A DNA stretch of 64,000 nucleotides from positions 25,703,432 through 25,767,431 of the forward strand of contig JAJLRJ010000008.1 of NCBI GenBank assembly GCA_024195265.1. Reading direction: 5' to 3'. This DNA comes from Dendrophyllia cribrosa. Lineage: Eukaryota > Cnidaria > Anthozoa > Scleractinia > Dendrophylliidae. The notes below the pieces were generated by a model. That model searched no databases and had not been told where the DNA came from. It saw only the letters and a program-made list of their open reading frames with translations. Below are positions 32,290-43,600 of this stretch, piece after piece. The translations under genes were made by a program, and so were the position numbers. Positions within the stretch are counted from its first letter, which is position 1. Every line of letters begins with the position of its first letter.

Positions 32290-32770
32290 TAGCGACAAAC
32301 TTTTCAAGGCCAAAATTGCTGACAGTGCCTCCTGTCATGTGTGTGAATTGAAGCAGACCGTAGAGCATCTGTTTGCTGAATGCCAGCATGTCCACTCCTT
32401 CTGGAACCTTTTTACCTCTTGGTGGAACGATAATAACTCGCCCTCAGTGTCCTTGACCAATAATGATAAGATTTACGGATATCTCCCTGAGAATAGATCC
32501 TTCCATAAGTTTAATCTTTGCCTGATTGTCGCTCGTTTTTATATCTACACCGCAGCCAAAGAAAGCGAACCATATAGTTTCTTAGCCTTTAAAGCTTTTC
32601 TGAAACACAAATTATCTATAGAGCCTTCAAGTGTCCGTGAATCCCTGAGCCTTTAGCCGCAAACAAGCTTGATATAGCAGTTGTATTTTGTCTGTTCCTT
32701 TTATTTCAGTTCTGTAACGTTGTTCTTTGTTTGTTAATATTGTATATTGTATTGTACTTATCAATAAACT
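32290..32770 (+). pseudogene. 3' remnant of a LINE (reverse transcriptase C-terminus)
   Basis: Open frame to TAG 32654-32656 with CHVCELKQTVEHLFAEC (C-x2-C-x7-H-x4-C), the zinc-binding motif at the C-terminus of many non-LTR reverse transcriptases, followed by an aromatic FWNLF. The usual upstream polymerase domain is absent, so this is a 5'-truncated insertion. The remaining sequence to the AATAAA-like signal near 32763 would be its 3' UTR. The clade is not assigned. Confidence 0.7.
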
Positions 32771-33383
32771 GAGACTTCTTTAAAGCATAAATAGCTTGAA
32801 AGTTAAAAACTTAGTGCAGTTAAAATTTAAGAGTACCTATACCTATAACTGCTGTAAAAGCCTTTAAAAATTGCTTTCAGAAGTGAATGCCAATTTATAG
32901 CATGCACAAGGTAAACTTTCAGCAAGTTTTATGTTTAATTGTTGAGTTTAGTGTTGGGTTGTAGCCTTCCAAGTTTAACATTATCGAATTGTGGTGGACT
33001 TGCCGATTTCAGTCGTACATTGTTCAGTCGTCATAAGGCGAGTATACACAGCAAGTATACAGTTTATTTATCGCCATGTATCAGTTTATTATCGTTTTTA
33101 CAACGTTTGCATGTTTAGGGAGACGAGTGTCATTGTTGTAACACGTGTAAGACTCGTAAATTTGCAAAAACAGATTTTCAAGAGGAGCTGGCTCCTGCTT
33201 GTAAATACTAGTAATTGTATACATTTAATAAAAATTGAGCGAATGATGTTTGTTTGGTCTTAGTTTCAAGTAGACTTGTAGGATGGCCGGATGTGACAAT
33301 ATTTGGCTCGAGGCCATGCATGAAAGCGTAAACCGACCGTGATAGATGATGATCACGACTAAGTTGTTTGCTCGCGTTTCTCC

Positions 33384-33512
33384 CTCCCCCACCCCTCCTG
33401 GGGTGCTTGTCGTACCTTTTATGGGTCAGAATTTGTAGATTAAGTTGGTACCGCTTTAGGGTGCTAAAATGAAAAATTACCACTGTTAGAATTATCACGG
33501 TACTTATGTAGA
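33384..33512. repeat. Partial copy of the CCCGGGGG-ended element
   Basis: Inverted match to about 25870-26015: 'gtcgtaccttttatggg', 'ggtaccgctttagggtgcta' and 'agaattatcacggtac' all have counterparts there. Only about one half is present and no target duplication is visible. Confidence 0.55.
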
Positions 33513-33593
33513 AAAAAAATCCCTTTTGGCTGGAGGAGCCAAACAACCAGGACCTCTTTGTGTCTCGGATGTGGTGGTATTTATCAGTATATT

Positions 33594-34021
33594 CCTTATT
33601 CTTACTAATTTTCACGCGTACTTAATTTCGCGCAAATTCGGGAACTGTATTTCGCGAGTATAAATTTTCGCGATTCCAGGAAAAAAGTAAACAAAAAGGT
33701 ATTTAATTTTGCGATTTTTCAATTTCTCCCAAGCCCTAAAAGAATGTTCACAAAATAGCTATATATATAGAAATATCAAGGGTTACGCGCTTTCTACTTT
33801 TACGAGGTGGCCGTCAACGTTGAGGTTACTGAGTGAAAGCGCCGAGATCTCCTCTACCTTAATAATTTATGCATTGTTTTCTTATACAGTATAATATGGT
33901 ATTAAATTTCGCGATTTTAATTTTCGCGCTCTCTATTTTTCGCGAGTAATAATTTTCGCGATTTTTTCCAAAACGCGAAAATCGCGAAATTAAGTACGCG
34001 AGAAATTTAGTGAGAATAAGG
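33594..34021. mobile_element. 428-bp TIR element rich in TTTCGCG words
   Basis: Ends CCTTATTCTTACTAA and complement of CCTTATTCTCACTAA, followed inward by 'cgcgtacttaatttcgcg'. Flanked by TATT on each side (4-bp duplication, tentative). Several 'aattttcgcga' words near both ends. No ORF. Confidence 0.7.
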
Positions 34022-34128
34022 TATTCCTTTTCTGTTTTAAACTTTTGTAAGCCCCGTTGCTCGAATCGAAAAAAACTAAAGCGTTTTTCGAGATCATAGC
34101 CTCCATCTTATTCCTCCTATTTTTTTCT

Positions 34129-34170
34129 GGGGGGGGGGGGGGGGGGGGGGGAAGGGGGGGAAGAGGGAGG
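34129..34170 (+). repeat. Poly-G tract upstream of DNAH10
   Basis: About 23 consecutive G then short A-interrupted G runs, potentially G-quadruplex-forming, 430 bases upstream of the DNAH10 ATG. Confidence 0.7.
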
Positions 34171-34432
34171 GTTAAGGACATATATGTGAAAAAAATCCTG
34201 AAAAGCGTTTCCAAAAAATAAAACAGGGCGCAGTGAAAGAAAAAAAATAAAATACCCGTTTTAAATAAATACAAATCGCAATAAATAATACAATGCCTCT
34301 TCAGGGCCCGTGCAGAGGTAAAACCCTTCGGCAAAAATTTCACGATATCATTCAGTTCGTGTTTTCGTTTCTGGCCATCGAGTCGCCCATCGAGTCTCAC
34401 CGACCGCGCTGTCTGAGGTATATGTTCATCAT

Positions 34433-34446
34433 GTTGTCATAGCAAC
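34433..34446 (+). promoter_or_regulatory. RFX X-box in DNAH10 promoter
   Basis: GTTGTCATAGCAAC matches the X-box half-site pair (GTTNNCAT-RGNAAC) 155 bases upstream of the ATG. RFX factors drive axonemal and ciliary genes in animals, and position and gene identity both fit. No TATA box is seen nearby. Confidence 0.65.
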
Positions 34447-34600
34447 AACCCAGAGACAAAAATGGCGGCGATCATGAACTGAAACGACGAGAAAGAGCTA
34501 TCGCCTGCAAAAGAATTTGAGCCGAATTTGTAAAATAGCCGATACAATTTGAAGCATAAATACAACGTTATCTATCAGAGCTTAACTTAAAGTCGCCAGC

Positions 34601-37600
34601 ATGGATGATACGCGCATAGAATGGATGAGAAACAAGATGTATCTTGGTTTAGGAATCACGGACCCAGAGGTATTTGATGATTTACTCACTCGAGAAGATG
34701 GGCGATATGAGAACGAAATACTTACATTTCTCAACGAAAATCCAAAGGAGGCCTGCACTATGATATTTTACTCTATGTTAAAGGAAGAAGAAGAGGAAAT
34801 AGAAGTTGAAGCAGGTATGTTTACGAGCTAAAAAATTAGATTTTCTTTGAGCGCCATTTTCTGTTTAGTTGAAAACAATAAAGGGGCTCTGTTGTTGTAT
34901 GAGGGATTAGCATCTTGATAGACCTTTGTAATTGTATTTTACGCCTTTTTTAAAGAAGGTAAAATGTTGTTGTGGGACTTTACTTTACTGAAGTATAATT
35001 ATTATTATTAAGCTTATTTAAATTATGGTGAATTGGTTTTCAGTTGTCTGTGCGTAATCTGTTGGAATTCCCGCCTTTTGTAATTTAGGCTTAATTTACA
35101 GCAATACGGCCAACTTAGAACTAAATGTTTTTATTTTCAATATACGAACTAAATGGCCATTCATCTGCTCTGATGCAAACTTAAGGTTTATATAGCTTGC
35201 ATGTACTTTGGAAAGTTTGCTTATGGAGGCGAGTTTTTGTCTAGCTAAATAATTGTCCTTTTGATTTGAGGTTGTGCCTGACATTCAGCAGACCCTGAAC
35301 TTGCACTTAAGCTTAATTTTAATAAGTGAAAAACTTCATTAATACTTATTACTTTCTTTGTTTGAATAGAAGAAGTAGAAAAATGCTATCAAACTACTTA
35401 AGTTTTATTTTACAGTAAAAGCAAGCAAACTTTCCTTGGAAGCTTGGAAGCAAATGAAAAATACACTAAGGATAGCTTGTATAACTTGCATAATATTTGT
35501 CATATTGCCATCAAGTGTCAAGTGTTTATATTCTATACAATGTAACATGTTGGAAATTCAATGACAGAATGTTGTGGACAGAACCTTGTCTCTGCATTGT
35601 GATTTATGGACATGAAAAATTATCTTGGAGGAAATGTTGTGTTTGTTTGGATGCAGACTAAGACTGCTTAAGCCCGGTTTCCATATGATCACTACGATTG
35701 CTACGATCGTTGCGATCGCTGCGATCGCTGAAAAAAAATAGTTCAGCGATCGCAGCGATTGATGGTTTCCATATGTGCTATTGCTGAAAAAGTGAATGAA
35801 GATCGAGGGGACCTGGGTCTGACAATATCGTTTCGGGCCATTCTTGAAATTCAACGTGGCGGCTGTGAATTGTTTTTAAAATTTGTTATAAAGAGAGTCG
35901 TATCTTTGCACTTCTTCCATAAAAAGGGCCAAATCGCATCCTTTGAGTGAGCATACGCAGTGCATCCTGGTATTTTTGCTGTTGCTGCGATCGCTGCGAT
36001 CACTGGAGAGTGGTTTCCATATGATCGCCACGATCGTTGTCGCTGCGATCGCTGTGATCGCTACGATCGCCGGAGAGTGGTTTCCATATGATCGCTACGA
36101 TCGCCACGATCGTTGTCGCTGCGATCGCTGTGATCGCTACGATCGCCAGAGAGTGGTTTCCATATGATCGCTACGATCGCTGAACCTTTTTTTCAGTGAT
36201 TGCAGCGATCGTAGCGATCATATGGAAACCGGGCTTTACCTTGTCAGAGCTGGGCAGCCATGAAGTCATAAATATGAGTGAAATTAGTGATCCTAAGTCA
36301 TAAATAGGGTGCTATCATTTTTCAGAACTGCAGAGATGCCAACCTCTGGAGATAAAAAATAGGTAGTTTTTTCTGGGGGTGAAATTCCCCCCACCCCCTC
36401 CCCCTCTGAGGCGTGAATTGAGCAATGTAGTCGCGAGCATCAAGGGGGGTCAGGAAAATTTTTTTATGGCTTTACCCTCTAAAGGTACCATTTTCTGTAT
36501 TCCTGAAACCCGTAAAGCGTTTGTGAAGTTAATATATGATGAAAGACCGCATTTTTTTGGATTTTGGGGAAATTTGGGTTAAAATCTTAGCCTATTGTAG
36601 AGAAAAGATCCAAAGTCGCTTTTATCCGGGAGATTTGGTGACCCATACCGGAGACTGGGAGATTCGTTTCGTATCCGGGAGACTCCCGGATAATCCGGGA
36701 GAGTTGGCATAAGTGGTACTGGCTAGTGGGACATGTCAAAACGTATTAAAATGAAGTATGCCATTATATGTATATAGTGTGAAAGCTTTATTAAATCCTT
36801 CTCTCTAGTAAGCCCCTCTCCCCTTTGGAAGTCAGACCTAGTGTTTATTATTGCAAGTTCTGGAATTTGCCTAATGTCACACAGGAACTTTTTTCCATAC
36901 AGATCCTCTAGTTTTTTCTAACATTCTAATTGCCATAAAAACTCATGCCCATGCCAGGGTTCTCAAAATTGGCAATCATCCTACACATAATTTTATCATG
37001 CTCTTTCCATTGTTTCTGGTGGTTGCCAAGAAGTGGGTCATGTGATCAAGTAATGTGAAGGGCCTGTTGCAATGCTTACAGACTGATGTATTGACTGTTG
37101 TAAAAGTAAAGTAAAGTCGCGCACACGAGCCAGAAGGCTCACAACGGCCGGAGCTTAAACCCGGTTTCTGTAGCATGAAGCGACTAGGAATATTGCTACT
37201 CCCCCCTGGATGGGATGCTAGTCCATCGCAGGGTTACCCCCAGCATTTTTTTGTCGCCGGTACCCATTTATACACCTGGGTGGAGAGAGACAGTGTGGAG
37301 TAAAGTTTCTTGTCTAAGGAAACAACACGACGGCAGAGACCAGGCTTCGAACCATCGACCTTCAGGTTGAAAGTCCGACGCACTAACCACTAGACCACCG
37401 TGGCTCCACACACATTGACTGTTGTAATTATTATTAATTTGGTTGAGCTGAATGATGGATGAGAAAACATTATTTTGGCCATCATATCGACCTGTATACC
37501 TTGTTTTATATGTAAAAAAAACTGTTTTATATCACAATAGAACCAGAGTTACCGGAGCTAACAGCTAGTGGTGATGAAGAAGGTGAAAAGACCTCAACAA

Positions 37601-40600
37601 ATGGAGCAGAGGCAGTTGCCGAGGGAGATGAATTGGTCATGGAGAGGGTACCTTCTGCACGCTCCAAGGCTGCTGAGGAAACATCATCTGTCAGAGAAGG
37701 TTCACAGGCTGCAGAAGCACCGCAAACTAATCCTGAAACTGGAGAGGAGATTGCTGCAGCTACTGCTGCTGAGAGTGCGGAGGGTGGTGCAGCAGAAGAT
37801 GGAGAGGAGCATCAAACAACCCCACCCCTTCCTAGAACAGTAAGTCTTTTTCTTTGTGTCTAACATACTGGTACTGTACAATGCTTTTCATTTCATTGCA
37901 TGTGTTGTGGTTTAATTGTTTTGGTTTAAAATTTTCCACACCAATTATTTTTTTTATTTTCCTTTCTCATAAGTATAATCTAAGAGAAAGGAAAATAAAA
38001 ACAGACCTAATCACTCTTACTATAAATTAAAATACCTCTTTCTTTTCAAATCTCTGTTGTAAGTTAAAATTATTTTAGGTTAAAATAATTTCAAACAAGG
38101 TTAATTTTTATTTTCCTTTGTCCCAGATTCATTAACATAACCTCAGACAAAGGAAAATAAAAATTAACCTAGTTTGAAATAATTTGAACCTAAAATAATT
38201 TTAACCTACGACATCTCCATGTGGTTGTACAGTAAATAACACACAATTTCATAATCTCATTTTGGAAACTTCCCAAAAACTCCACAATAAAAAATAACAA
38301 GGATCCAGCACTTCCTGGGCAGCACTGTACCTCTACTGGTCAACAACATTCTTTCCAATCAGTAATGAATTTTTGGAGTAAGATCAGTAATGTGATTGAA
38401 GTTGTGTCATAAATTACACCACTTAGCACCTCCCCTCAATGGCACCTCTCTACATGTACAATAGCTAGTAAACTCTGTCCTCAAGGTGGGCATTGTGGAG
38501 AGGTTCCACTACATTTGGCTTTTAAGCACTCTTGTTATGTATTTCTTTATTTTCATTGAAATGTAGTCACTATGTATTACAGGGCCACTGATATTACGCG
38601 ATGGTGCGATTTTGCATAATCGGCCTCAAATCGCATCCGATCGCATAATTTACGAAAAATCGCATAATTCGCAAAAAAATCACACAAAATCGCATAATGC
38701 GAACAAACCACACGATACACTATCGCTTTAGCTAAGAAACTTAAGCTAAAATTTTTTTTTTTCTATTGAATTATCCTGTATCAAATAAACAAACCGCCAC
38801 TTTCGATTGAAACTGCGTTCATTCTTGGCCACAACAAGCTTGGTAACCGCATAAATTTCTTGAGCACATGTTTTATTTAGCCTGGTTACTAAGGTTAACC
38901 AAGATGGCCGCTCGTTTACAGACTCTTTTCTTGAATTCTGTCGTTTGTTTTGGATGTTCCTTCATAGCTAAAAGCTTCAAAATGTCCCACAAAGATAGCG
39001 AGCACCATTGTAAAACAGGTATTTTCGTTTTCTTCCTCTGAAACCTAGTAAAACAGGCATAAAAAAGTTCCAAAAAAAATCGCATAATTTGCATAATTTT
39101 CCGCATAATAGTCCTTGCTTATCGCATAATTTGCCACGAAAAAATCGCATAATTTCCACTTTTTTATCGCGTAATATCAGAGGCCCTGGTATTACTAAAT
39201 GTAATGCTTCATTTTTTCAATTGTAGAAAATCATCATACAGAAGGTCATAAGGACAGTGATGTATGTTTGCTATGAACACCTCCCTGAAGACTTCGCTGA
39301 TGAGAATGCCTTTTACTTTCTTCGGAATAACACTGGTCCTGTCCCTCTGCCATCAACACTTGATGAAGCAGAGGAAATACTACCCCCTCTATTCGAGTTT
39401 GGCTCTCAAAACGGACCCTCTTTACAAATGCTGGAGCAGTTGTTAACTCTGGTCTATATGCCACTTTTGTCACACAATGCCCAAAGAAATGAGAGTTCAT
39501 CTGATAGTGGAAGCAATAGAAGAAGCAGTGTTACTGGTGATGACCAGGGCTCTGAAGAAAGCCACTCACGGGTCATCTTAAGAGATGAGTTTTTAATGAA
39601 CATGCAGAAATTTTCATCGCACATCAGCCGGACAATCCACCAGTTGGAAGGTGATATTCGTCTTGAAATGCCTGAAGTCATTTTAGGGGATGATATTGCA
39701 GAAATGGCCAAAGATTCTGAACTGGTAGCTATGCTGGAGGAAACTTTACACAACTGGGAAGTTACAATATCATCTGCACTGGAAATTCAGTTAAAAAAGA
39801 CACCACAAGGAAATGGGCCTTTGGCTGAGATAGATTTCTGGAGAGAGAGGAATGCAACACTGAGTGCAATCACTGAACAGTTAAAACTGCCGACAGTAAA
39901 TAAAGTGGTCACTATCTTGACTCACATCCATTCTGAAAGTCTAGCCAGCTTTGAGTCTCACAGAGCAGAACTCACAAAATATTACACTGAAGCTAAGGAC
40001 AATGTGAGATTTCTTTCCACTTTGGAGAGACATTTTAAGAACTTAGCTCACGGTGCCAGCTTCAACATTGTCTTGGAGACAATACCATCAATGATGAATG
40101 CCTTGAGAATGGTGTGGATTATATCACGGCATTACAACAGAGATGAGAGGATGGTGCCGTTGATGGAAAGGATTGCCTGGGAGCTTAGTGAAAGAGTCTC
40201 CAAGATTGTGAATGTTCGCACTATTTTCAAGTGAGTATGTAAATTTAAATATTATCTTTTTTCCCTACCTGCATGTAAAAGGTACTAGGATAACTCTAGT
40301 CTTGTTTGGTTTGAACATTGCCACCAGTCAAATTATTATTTTCCTTTGTTTTAGATTGTGGTTATCAATTGGAGAGAAAGGAAATATTTAAATAAAAATT
40401 ATTAATCTGCACATGAAACCAGGCTAACTTTAAGGCCCAGACACAAAATGCAACTTTTCTTGCAATCTTGCGCACAACAAGATTCATGGGGTGTCATACG
40501 ATGCATATGTTAACCCATTCACACCTGAGGATTTTTACGTTTTTGAGTGATTTTCTGCATACACACGCCCCATAGGATTTCGTGACTGCATATTTGGAGT

Positions 40601-43600
40601 TACCATTGAAAGTGCTGCTGTTCTAAAACACTGAAGGCTCGAGTTTACTGGAAACGTCATTGTGACGATCTCATTTTGCTTGCTTGATTTGCAATAAAGG
40701 GTCCAATATGAATTATCTACGATTTTTGGTAAGTTCACAGCCATTTTTCATCTTTAGTAGCTGCCTGGTGAGCATCATTAAGCTTGGAGGTAGTTCAGAG
40801 TCCACTTCTCAATGAAGCGAGTTAGTTGTTGTACTTCGTTTGCGAATTTGGCTCGTTGCTCGTTGAACTGGAAAAATGGCCGCCTGGAAACGAAGCAGCT
40901 TTGGGACTCGACTCTGGATGAATTTCTCGACCTACTGCGGCATATTTTGGAAGTTGCGACCACAGGAGAACACAACAAGCGCGAAATTTCGGCGGTGGGT
41001 CGGAGTGGCTGTGGACTTAGTATAAATATGAAATGTGTGCGGAAAGAAACGAACGCTGTCAAAATTCTTGGCCATTTCCCAGCATGCAGTGCGGTGGTGA
41101 TATTGAAAATTGAGGCAAGGTCAGTATGCATTAGAACGAGAGGCTAGAGCTCGGCCCGAGCAACGAATAAGAGCAAAAAAATTCACTGCTAAGCTAGGAC
41201 TATGACTGAATTTTGCTGTGAATGTTGATTTTTGGGTTTGCCATGATGATTTGAATAAAAAAAACTAAAGGCAGAAACGTGATTTTTGTTGTTTTTCTAT
41301 GACGTTAAAAACGGTAATTTTTGTTATTGTCCAAATTCAAACGCTGATATTCTGCAAAAATCGCTGACTTTTTTGTGTTTATTGGGTATCTCAATTTGAA
41401 AGACTTTCTAGTCAATGCTCACAACTGCTAGTTAAGGCAATGTTCGCACGATTGAGAAAGTTACAATTTTTTAAAGCAGTGGAGTCTTGTACGGGCGGTT
41501 ACGGGCGGTTCAGGTGTCAATGGGTTAATCAAAAAATCTATTTTTCTTACAGTTGATAGTTTTGGCTCTTAAACCAGTCAAACAAAAAACCCTTAAGACT
41601 AGGAACATGTCATCACTATTTAATTTGAAAACAGGCATATGCATCAAGATCTGGAGGGGAGGGTACTAGTTGCTGGCCCATATTTTGTGCAAAGGTGAAA
41701 GTTGCATGAAAGCCAACTTCAAGGGGTGGTGATTTTCAAAACTAGACATAAGAGGTGGAGTTAGAACAGCTGGTGACAGTCAGTAGTCGAGGGTCAGTTC
41801 ATCTTGGGTGATCAAGTTTGATACTATTGCCTATCACGTGACCTGGCCAACCCCAAACCTGGGACCTAACCCTAAGTTAGGCCTGGCCCTGAGCCAAGTT
41901 ACACCTTACCCTAGAAATTGTTCTAACCCTAGAATCTTAACACTAACCCTAGATTTCAACTATCCCTAACCCTAACTTTCGCCGGGGGGTGTCAAAAGCC
42001 CTGGTCACGTGACCTTTATTTTTCTTCATTAACCCATTCACACCTGAGGATTTTTACGTTTTTGAGTGATTTTCTGCATACACACGCCCCATAGGATTTC
42101 GTGACTGCATATTTGGAGTTACCATTGAAAGTGCTGCTGTTTTAAAACACTGAAGGCTCGAGTTTACTGGAAACGTCATTGTGACGATCTCATTTTGCTT
42201 GCTTGATTTGCAATAAAGGGTCCAATATGAATTATCTACGATTTTTGGTAAGTTCACAGCCATTTTTCATCTTTAGTAGCTGCCTGGTGAGCATCATTAA
42301 GCTTGGAGGTAGTTCAGAGTCCACTTCTCAATGAAGCGAGTTAGTTGTTGTACTTCGTTTGCGAATTTGGCTCGTTGCTCGTTGAACTGGAAAAATGGCC
42401 GCCTGGAAACGAAGCAGCTTTGGGACTCGACTCTGGATGAATTTCTCGACCTACTGCGGCATATTTTGGAAGTTGCGACCACAGGAGAACACAACAAGCG
42501 CGAAATTTCGGCGGTGGGTCGGAGTGGCTGTGGACTTAGTATAAATATGAAATGTGTGCGGAAAGAAACGAACGCTGTCAAAATTCTTGGCCATTTCCCA
42601 GCATGCAGTGCGGTGGTGATATTGAAAATTGAGGCAAGGTCAGTATGCATTAGAATGAGAGGCTAGAGCTCGGCCCGAGCAACGAATAAGAGCAAAAAAA
42701 TTCACTGCTAAGCTAGGACTATGACTGAATTTTGCTGTGAATGTTGATTTTTGGGTTTGCCATGATGATTTGAATAAAAAAAACTAAAGGCAAAAACGTG
42801 ATTTTTGTTGTTTTTCTATGACGTTAAAAACGGTAATTTTTGTTATTGTCCAAATTCAAACGCTGATATTCTGCAAAAATCGCTGACTTTTTTGTGTTTA
42901 TTGGGTATCTCAATTTGAAAGACTTTCTAGTCAATGCTCACAACTGCTAGTTAAGGCAATGTTCGCACGATTGAGAAAGTTACAATTTTTTAAAGCAGTG
43001 GAGTCTTGTACGGGCGGTTACGGGCGGTTCAGGTGTCAATGGGTTAAGTATAATTCGATTCAACTTCAGTCTGCAACAGTTGCATGCAATGTTGCAAGAA
43101 ATGTTGCACTGTGTGACTGGGCCTTAACAGGTGCATGTAACCAACCCTGTAGCTGGATAATTTGTTAAGAAAAACCCAATACAAAGTTTCCATCCAGAAG
43201 GAGCAGTAATACATGCACTACCACCAGAGATAAATTCCAGTACTGATGAGCCATCCATCTCGTTCAGTCTGTTTGACTGGAGACAAACTTTACCTTCTGA
43301 TTGGTTTCCCAGGGAGCCACCTTTTCTAATAAAAAAGAAAACCACTGAAGCCAAAAAGACGCTGGAAACTTGGAAGGAGTCATACTTTGATGTGCGTGCC
43401 AAGATAGAAGCTTCAGGCAGAGATGCCAGGTGGGAGTTTGATAGGAAACGTTTATTTGAGAGGACAGATCACATGGCCTCTATCTGCGAAGATTTGAAGG
43501 AGGTGGCAACCGTGATGGAAGAGTTCTATAACATCTTTGGACCTGAGCTCAAAGCTGTAACTGGAGATCCCAAGCGAATTGAAGATGTATTGAAGAGAGT

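Noticed and set aside
36005..36170. CRISPR-like regularly spaced repeats
   Set aside because: Only about two ~67-bp units, built from the element's own terminal sequence, in a eukaryotic intron; no spacers.
37345..37413. Functional tRNA gene on the minus strand
   Set aside because: A- and B-boxes are present but no cloverleaf end pairing, and the sequence continues into a SINE body with target duplications.
37633..37863. Independent Ala/Glu-rich small gene
   Set aside because: It is DNAH10 exon 2, in phase with exons 1 and 3 and bounded by AG/GT.
40778..41147. 111- and 117-codon ORFs on opposite strands, also at 42297-42666
   Set aside because: They overlap each other inside the TTAA elements; identity between copies reflects recent transposition and no family is recognisable.
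41850..41990. Interstitial telomere from chromosome fusion
   Set aside because: Words are scattered and degenerate, without a continuous TTAGGG array.
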